From contig JAMWDC010000035.1 in the NCBI GenBank assembly GCA_023819025.1, positions 1 through 11,338 of the forward strand: 11,338 nt of DNA. The letters run 5' to 3'. The number at the start of each line of letters is the position of its first letter. The stretch's first letter is position 1. The stretch is from Candidatus Omnitrophota bacterium. Its GTDB lineage: Bacteria; Omnitrophota; Omnitrophia; Omnitrophales; Aquincolibacteriaceae. The notes under the pieces are model-generated. The model saw nothing but the letters and a program-made list of their open reading frames with translations, did not search any database and was not told the DNA's origin. A program made the position numbers and the translations under genes. This document shows positions 6,808 through 11,338 of the stretch, in pieces.

Positions 6808-7036
6808 TGTCATGAGAGTTATGAAGGCCAAGAACGTCCTTTCAGGCGTCAAAGAGTGAATCGGTACTCCCCATTGATCGAGAGACTCAAGATATGTTCG
6901 CAGAATGAGCCCCGAGATCGATCGAAACATGGATGCATAAGGGAGTGAAGGATTTTTGCCCTTGTTACGATAATAATTGTGAACCTTCTAAGACTTTATA
7001 AAATATAAATTTTTATTTCTTTACTATATATGTGCG
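6808..7036. other. Intergenic stretch without a recognised gene
   Basis: No credible open frame or RNA gene seen on either strand. The part from about 6975 to 7030 is strongly AT-rich (TTATAAAATATAAATTTTTA and a TATATATG run), which could be promoter DNA or an easily melted region beside the repeat modules. A weak pairing AAGGG/CCCTT around 6938-6964 is not convincing as a terminator. Confidence 0.6.
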
Positions 7037-7273
7037 TTGCTCCGGTTACCCTCCCCTTGATTTATGAAAGTGGAGGGAGAAAGTGGGGTTTTTGATACCC
7101 AACTGTCCTGCCCCCCTTCAGAAAACAGGGGAAGGAACTGGAGCAATGTATTATATATATTTGAACAATGTGATTTGCTCCAGTTTTCACAGAAGAGGAT
7201 TCTTCTGCATCCCGCCGCTAGTTCTTCGGCGGATCCGTCCTCTGGCGAAATGGGGAGAGAATAACTGGAGCAA
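7037..7273. repeat. Four alternating copies of an 11-bp inverted motif bounding two ~100-bp modules (MITE-like)
   Basis: Arms are TTGCTCCGGTT (7037-7047), AACTGGAGCAA (7136-7146), TTGCTCCAGTT (7175-7185) and AACTGGAGCAA (7263-7273). They delimit modules of 110 bp and 99 bp whose interiors are not alike. Module 1 holds C-rich and G-rich blocks (CCCTCC 7049-7054 pairs with GGAGGG 7072-7077). Module 2 holds two perfect small hairpins (AGAAGA/TCTTCT at 7191-7206, CCGCCG/CGGCGG at 7212-7232). The two middle arms can also form an 11-bp stem around a 28-base AT-rich loop. No transposase and no clear target duplication were found. Possible readings: two non-autonomous insertions with shared ends, or a structured transcript. 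Confidence 0.7.
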
Positions 7274-7476
7274 CTCATTATATCTTGATCTTTTGGAGAA
7301 ACTAGATATTGCAAGAGATTTGTAACTTACACCTGATCGTGGCGATCCTCTGTTCTGGATCGAACCAGTTGGGCGTATTTAATGCGCAACAATTCAAGCG
7401 ATTAGGCGGCTAAGTCGGGGCGGGGTTGCCGCGGAACGAGTAAGCGGGATCCGCTTTGGGGAAGGAGAGGGCGGTA
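7274..7476. other. Leader region upstream of the PC4-like gene
   Basis: No gene seen. Small hairpins are present: GATCG-TGG-CGATC (7335-7347) and CTGG-ATCGAA-CCAG (7355-7368). A GC-rich block (about 7400-7456) precedes the AAGGAG ribosome binding site. No known riboswitch could be matched by eye. Confidence 0.5.
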
Positions 7477-7713
7477 ATGCCGTATGATTCAAAGTTAGAC
7501 GAATGCTTGTTTTCGAAATCCTGGGGAACCGAATCTGAGCGATTGACCGTGGGAGTTTATTCCTACAATAAAGGACCCAAAAAACTCCAGATCACACGCG
7601 AAAATGTTATCGGTGAAGACGGATTCCGATTCGTCAGGCTCGGGCGGCTGAGCAAGGAAGAGGTTAACGCTCTTTTACCGATCATTCAAGAAGCGTTGAG
7701 TTATTTGAATTAA
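7477..7713 (+). CDS. PC4/YdbC-like ssDNA-binding transcriptional coactivator protein (78 aa)
   Basis: Resembles bacterial relatives of the eukaryotic coactivator PC4 (YdbC type), small dimeric proteins that bind single-stranded DNA through a curved sheet followed by a helix. The pattern here is strands ERLTVGVYSYN, KKLQITREN and FRFVRLGRL, then a helix (KEEVNALLPIIQEALSYL), the right order and length for one PC4 domain. ATG 7477 is chosen because AAGGAG lies about nine bases upstream; the frame stays open to a TTG at 7456 that overlaps this site. It stands alone, with a gene-poor stretch before it and a doubtful small frame after it. A role in transcription or in protecting ssDNA is inferred from the family only. 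Confidence 0.7.
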   Translation: MPYDSKLDECLFSKSWGTESERLTVGVYSYNKGPKKLQITRENVIGEDGFRFVRLGRLSKEEVNALLPIIQEALSYLN

Positions 7714-7727
7714 GGGAAGAGCGGATC

Positions 7728-7892
7728 TTGGATTTCAAAAGAGCCCGAGTGTTGACCTATTGGCTTACCGATCGCTCCTATCTTTATCCGCACCGGAAAA
7801 GGCCTGTGCCCTTTCGAGGCCAAATCCATGTCACATTCAGGAATGAACACGCCGGACAAGCCGCTTTGTCTTCTCTGCTCACAATGAGTTGA
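7728..7892 (+). CDS. Doubtful small ORF (54 aa), unknown
   Basis: An open frame starts at TTG 7728 with GGGAAGAG about six bases upstream and ends at TGA 7890-7892. It follows the PC4-like gene by 14 bp. The product is basic and aromatic (TYWLTDRSYLYPHRKRPVPF), without membrane segments, and no family is recognised. It could be a real small gene, the remnant of a longer one, or chance. The rest of the spacer to 8091 shows only a possible promoter. Confidence 0.25.
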   Translation: MDFKRARVLTYWLTDRSYLYPHRKRPVPFRGQIHVTFRNEHAGQAALSSLLTMS

Positions 7893-7961
7893 TCCTGCCG
7901 GTATGTGTGAAATTTTTTTGCGGCACGCGGGATATTTGCTTTCGCCGTCCCAGAGAATTTG

Positions 7962-7989
7962 TTTCCAAAGAGGTCAAATGTGCTAAAAT
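7962..7989 (+). promoter_or_regulatory. Possible promoter of the MEMO-AMMECR1 gene
   Basis: TTTCCA (7962-7967), a 16-bp spacer and TAAAAT (7984-7989) preceded by TGC, an extended -10 arrangement. This leaves an untranslated leader of about 95 bases before the ATG at 8092. The -35 match is poor, so confidence is low. Confidence 0.35.
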
Positions 7990-8091
7990 GTCCTACGAAA
8001 TTTTAGCCGGATAAAATTCAGGAACCTTGGTTCGCAGCCGACGAAAGTCAAATGAATAAACAATATTGATGTTTCATCGGTAAGGTGATCT

Positions 8092-9612
8092 ATGAAAAAT
8101 CCATTTTTACAGGTTGCCGTTTTTTTAATTCTGTGTGGCGGTGCGGTCATATTTTTTGTTGCACGGCCGGGCCGGGCGAATGAAGGAATCCGCAAACCCG
8201 TGGTGAGCGGCCAGTTCTATCCGGCCTCACCGGAAGCCCTGAAGGAACAGATTCGATCATTTCTAACCCAGGCCAAGTCTAGTCCTAGACCCGGGATCAA
8301 GGCCCTGGTAGTGCCTCATGCGGGTTATGTGTACTCTGGGAGGATTGCAGCTGAGGCTTTCAACACGGTCCGTGGACAAAGTTTCGACAGTGTCATCGTG
8401 ATCGGTTTTTCTCACCGGACGCCATTTTCCGGAATCTTTGTGGATACGGCGCAATTTTATGAGACGCCGCTGGGGCAGGTTTCGGTCAATCGGGCCCTCG
8501 CCGAGCAGATACGTCAGGATCATTCGGTTCTGCGCGACTCGCCTCCGGGTATTTTGGCTGAACATTCCGTTGAAGTCCAGATTCCGTTTCTTCAGGAAAC
8601 GGTGGCAAATCTGAATATCGTCCCGATCTATATGGGTGCCCAGAACATGGAGAATGCCCGCATTTTGGCCGAGGCGATTTCCAAGGCGATCGAAGGAAAG
8701 AATGTGCTCATGGTGGTCAGCACGGATTTGTCTCATTACCATCCTTATGAAACGGCCAAGCATAAAGACGAAATGTTAATTTCACTATTTCAACAGGGCG
8801 ACATTCCGAAATTAGTGTCCGAACTTACTCAAGGCAATATCGAGGCATGCGGCACGGGGCCTCTTTTTACCCTCCTCCTTGTTCAGGAAAAGATGGGGTG
8901 GAGAAAACCGGTTCTGATCCGTTATGCTAATTCGGGCGATGTGACAGGGGATCATCAAGCTGTTGTCGGTTATGCCGCTTTGGCCGTCACGGATCGACAA
9001 ACAAATCCTACGAATGAACCCGCCGCAATACAGGCCGCGAATGTGCAAGCCAATACCGAAGAGCTTTCGATGGAACAAAAGAAAGGACTGCTTCAATATG
9101 TCCGTTCTTACTTGGAAGCCTACTATGCCAACAGCTTAACCGAGCCGGCCTTGGAGGTGGATTCCAAGGTCTTAAATGAAAGGCGAGGTGTCTTTGTGAC
9201 CTTGAAAAAGGGCGGCATGCTCCGCGGATGCATCGGACGGATTACGGCCAACGAACCCGTCCGGGATAATTTAAAACAGATGGCCTTGGCCGCTGCGTTA
9301 AGCGATCCTCGATTTCTTCCGGTCACCGAAAAGGAGTTGAAGGATCTGGATATTACCATTTCCATTTTAACGCCCCTGAGTCCGGTTGCATCGTATCACG
9401 ACATCCGGCTCGGTACCGACGGCATCGTCGTCGAATACGGGGGGCGCAGCGGCGTTTTTCTACCCGAAGTTGCCACCGAGACCGGATGGGATCAAAAAAC
9501 GTTTTTCAGACATTGCGCCTTGGACAAGGCAGGTTTGCGGGAAGGCGAACTGGAAAAGGCAAAGATTCAAGTTTTCCAATCTGAGGCTTTCAGCGAAAGC
9601 GACTATCGATAA
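8092..9612 (+). CDS. Membrane-anchored/exported MEMO-AMMECR1 fusion (AmmeMemoRadiSam proteins B and A), 506 aa
   Basis: Residues 1-29 form an N-terminal signal or anchor: a short polar start, a hydrophobic stretch at about 5-23 and a possible cleavage site near GRANEG. Residues about 33-300 are a MEMO domain, related to extradiol dioxygenases, with the metal-site residues known from human MEMO1 apparently kept: His76 (VPHAGYVYSG), His108 (GFSHRTPF), His215 (TDLSHYHPY) and Cys253 (EACGTGP). A linker rich in Ala, Asn and Gln (about 301-325) joins an AMMECR1 domain (about 327-500) with the hallmark LRGCIG (377-382). These domains are the B and A proteins of the AmmeMemoRadiSam set, normally with a radical SAM enzyme; none is in this window. 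The biochemical role is not established. ATG 8092 has AGGTG a few bases upstream. The next gene follows after 40 bp on the same strand, so co-transcription is likely. Confidence 0.92.
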   Translation: MKNPFLQVAVFLILCGGAVIFFVARPGRANEGIRKPVVSGQFYPASPEALKEQIRSFLTQAKSSPRPGIKALVVPHAGYVYSGRIAAEAFNTVRGQSFDSVIVIGFSHRTPFSGIFVDTAQFYETPLGQVSVNRALAEQIRQDHSVLRDSPPGILAEHSVEVQIPFLQETVANLNIVPIYMGAQNMENARILAEAISKAIEGKNVLMVVSTDLSHYHPYETAKHKDEMLISLFQQGDIPKLVSELTQGNIEACGTGPLFTLLLVQEKMGWRKPVLIRYANSGDVTGDHQAVVGYAALAVTDRQTNPTNEPAAIQAANVQANTEELSMEQKKGLLQYVRSYLEAYYANSLTEPALEVDSKVLNERRGVFVTLKKGGMLRGCIGRITANEPVRDNLKQMALAAALSDPRFLPVTEKELKDLDITISILTPLSPVASYHDIRLGTDGIVVEYGGRSGVFLPEVATETGWDQKTFFRHCALDKAGLREGELEKAKIQVFQSEAFSESDYR

Positions 9613-9652
9613 GTGATGATCCTTCAAAATTGATTCAGGAGAAGGTATCCCG

Positions 9653-11338
9653 ATGAAAAAAGTCTTCGCCTTCTCTTTCTTTTCTCTAGGGATTTCCTCG
9701 GTTGTTTCCCAAGTCGTCATCATTCGAGAACTCATCGTCGGTTTTTACGGGAACGAATTTTTTATTGGCTGGGTTCTTTTTGCCTGGCTTCTCTGGGTCG
9801 GTTTGGGCAGCCTGGCGGCGGGGAAATTACTAAACAAAGTATTTTCCTGCGCCGCGATTTTGATTTACTTGCAGACTTCCGTCGTCCTCCTTTTCCCTCT
9901 CGAGATCATCCTGATCCGATCCAATCGGTTATTTTTAGGGACGGCGGCGGGGGAAATTCCGAATTTAATTCCAACGCTTGCGTATTCTTTTTTCTCGATG
10001 GCGCCTTTCTGTCTGGTCCTCGGATTCTATTTTACCAAGGCAACTCAGTATCTCATTGACGAAGGATCTCAAAGGGGAAACGGTTCTTTAATAAGCCAGG
10101 CTTATCTTTTCGAAACCTTCGGCTTCGTGGCGGGAGGGATTCTTTTTAGCTATGGCCTGATTTTTAGGAATGAATTTTTTGCAGCGTCCGTTTTGGCAGG
10201 GCTGAATCTGGCACTCGCCGTTTTTCTGCTTTATGAAATACCTTCGACGGGAAGGCGGAGGCCCCTTCTAGCGGTCTTTGCGATCTTTGTTCTTTCGTGG
10301 ATTCTCTGGTTCCATGCCGATCGGATTCATTTCGTGACGACTCAGGTTCGATTCCCAAAGGAAACGCTGATCGAATCCAGAAATTCGATTTATGGGAATG
10401 TGACGGTGACCCGGGCCAAAGATCAATATAACTTTTATGAGAACGGCCTGCTTCTGGGATCCGGCGAGGAAAAGATCTTTAACGAAAATTTCGTTCACTT
10501 CTCTTTGCTGAGTCATCCGGACCCCAAAGCGATACTTCTCGTAGGAACCGGTTTCAATGGGGCTTTGCGCGAGATTTTGAAATATCATCCCTGGGAGGTT
10601 GAGGATGTGGAATTTGACCGGCTCTTGCTGGATCTCGCAGCCCAATACATCCCGAAGGATCTGGCGGCGATCCTGGATAAGCCTCCGATCCGGATTTACC
10701 TGGGCGATGCCCGCCGATTTTTGAAAGGAACTTCAAAAACCTTTGATTGTATCCTGATCCATCTGCCGAATCCTTCTACCGCGTTAATTAACCGCTACTA
10801 TACGGAGGAATATTACCGGGAAGTTAAAAAGCACTTAAATCCGGGCGGCCTTGTCGCGACCCATATTGCCTTTTCTCCGGATTATGTCACCCGCGAACTT
10901 GCCAATTTGAGCGCGTCGATTTATAAAACCCTCAAGACTTCTTTTCCCGTTATTTATGTGCTTCCGGGCAATGCCCTTTTTTTTATCGCTTCTGCGGACA
11001 CAGACCTGCAGCTGACGCCTGAAACATTGATTGCACGGTTCGAAGAAAGGGATATCGAGAGTTACTTTGTCAGCACCCCTTCGATCGAATACGGTCTCAC
11101 CAATGACCGTGTGGGAAACGTGGAGAATCTCCTGCGAACCAATCGCGCTGTCGAAGTCAATCGCGATCTTCGACCCCGCGCTTACTACTACAATCTCGTT
11201 TATTGGTTGAGTTTCTTGAATCGCGGTCTCGTCCAAGGATTTTCGGCCCTGACCCAGATTCAGCCTTGGATGGTTCTGGCTGCCCTCGTTTTTTTCGTTA
11301 TCTTTCCACTGTTTTTTTTAAGAAATCCGGAAGCGAAG
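9653..11338 (+). CDS. Membrane protein with spermidine-synthase-like methyltransferase fold, 3'-truncated by the window edge
   Basis: The frame is open from ATG 9653 (AGGAGAAGG just upstream) to the last base, 562 codons without a stop, so the true protein is longer. Residues 1-225 contain about six or seven membrane helices. Residues about 235-500 match the spermidine synthase-like Rossmann domain: an entry motif SIYGNVTVTR with YENGLLLGSGEE (245-273), nucleotide-binding loop ILLVGTGFNGALREILKY (294-311), acidic residues in VEFD (319-322), GDARRFL (351-357) and YTEEYYREVKKHLNPGG (383-399). The place of the catalytic D in the D-x-x-D-P motif of true aminopropyltransferases reads IHLPNP, so Asp is replaced by His370 and Asn373. 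More membrane helices begin near 513 and 540, typical of long fused forms. Cofactor binding is probable, polyamine synthesis doubtful. The proximity to the MEMO-AMMECR1 gene suggests a joint, possibly membrane-located role. Confidence 0.85.
   Translation, partial: MKKVFAFSFFSLGISSVVSQVVIIRELIVGFYGNEFFIGWVLFAWLLWVGLGSLAAGKLLNKVFSCAAILIYLQTSVVLLFPLEIILIRSNRLFLGTAAGEIPNLIPTLAYSFFSMAPFCLVLGFYFTKATQYLIDEGSQRGNGSLISQAYLFETFGFVAGGILFSYGLIFRNEFFAASVLAGLNLALAVFLLYEIPSTGRRRPLLAVFAIFVLSWILWFHADRIHFVTTQVRFPKETLIESRNSIYGNVTVTRAKDQYNFYENGLLLGSGEEKIFNENFVHFSLLSHPDPKAILLVGTGFNGALREILKYHPWEVEDVEFDRLLLDLAAQYIPKDLAAILDKPPIRIYLGDARRFLKGTSKTFDCILIHLPNPSTALINRYYTEEYYREVKKHLNPGGLVATHIAFSPDYVTRELANLSASIYKTLKTSFPVIYVLPGNALFFIASADTDLQLTPETLIARFEERDIESYFVSTPSIEYGLTNDRVGNVENLLRTNRAVEVNRDLRPRAYYYNLVYWLSFLNRGLVQGFSALTQIQPWMVLAALVFFVIFPLFFLRNPEAK

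Noticed and set aside
7037..7273. CRISPR array or integron attC sites
   Set aside because: The repeated motif is only 11 bp and alternates in orientation, spacing is uneven, and no cas genes or integrase are nearby.
7024..7314. 96-aa minus-strand frame and 66/80-aa plus-strand frames across the inverted-repeat modules
   Set aside because: They cross the repeat arms and hairpins, show no domain or plausible start, and overlap each other in several frames.
7355..7368. tRNA T-arm-like sequence (CTGGTTCGATCCAG on the minus strand)
   Set aside because: The loop has six bases, the stem only four, and no acceptor, D or anticodon arm could be paired around it.
10164..11236. Minus-strand open frames of 60-133 aa at the right end
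   Set aside because: They lie opposite the 562-codon membrane protein frame, which carries recognisable motifs along its length.

Overview
The window looks like chromosomal DNA of a Gram-negative-type, uncultured-lineage bacterium with roughly balanced base composition. It has closely packed operons, GTG starts, an exported metal-binding protein and several large membrane or exported proteins. The gene set (MEMO/AMMECR1 fusion, membrane-bound spermidine-synthase-like protein, PC4-like protein, YaeQ-like protein, NYN nuclease with a coiled coil) would suit Omnitrophota, Desulfobacterota or Nitrospirota. This is inference; there is no rRNA or other marker gene to settle it. No phage, CRISPR array, transposase, rRNA or tRNA was seen.

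Left part (1-1839). A 98-bp tandem repeat, three identical units plus a partial one, covers 1-333 and overlaps the end of a small minus-strand membrane protein gene. Two more minus-strand genes lie upstream: an M28-type zinc peptidase and a small protein of unknown function that may have a receiver-like fold. The three are closely spaced and probably co-transcribed towards the repeat array.

Centre (1956-6205). A good promoter and a near-perfect ribosome binding site drive a plus-strand operon: a 510-aa coiled-coil protein with a C-terminal NYN ribonuclease-type domain, then a complete zinc/manganese ABC importer (ZnuA-type binding protein, ZnuC ATPase, ZnuB permease). The genes are separated by one base or overlap, so translation is probably coupled. 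A YaeQ-family gene follows after 89 bp, its start preceded by a hairpin that could hide its ribosome binding site.

Spacer (6808-7476). This 670-bp stretch has no convincing gene. It holds four copies of an 11-bp motif (TTGCTCCAGTT or its complement) in alternating orientation, which bound two roughly 100-bp modules. A PC4-like ssDNA-binding protein gene follows, then a weakly supported small ORF.

Right part (7962-11338). A 506-aa membrane-anchored or exported protein fuses a MEMO domain to an AMMECR1 domain (proteins B and A of the AmmeMemoRadiSam system). Immediately downstream is a large membrane protein with a spermidine-synthase-like methyltransferase fold that runs off the window edge; its usual catalytic Asp is replaced by His. 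This pair is the most promising candidate for a little-described system here.
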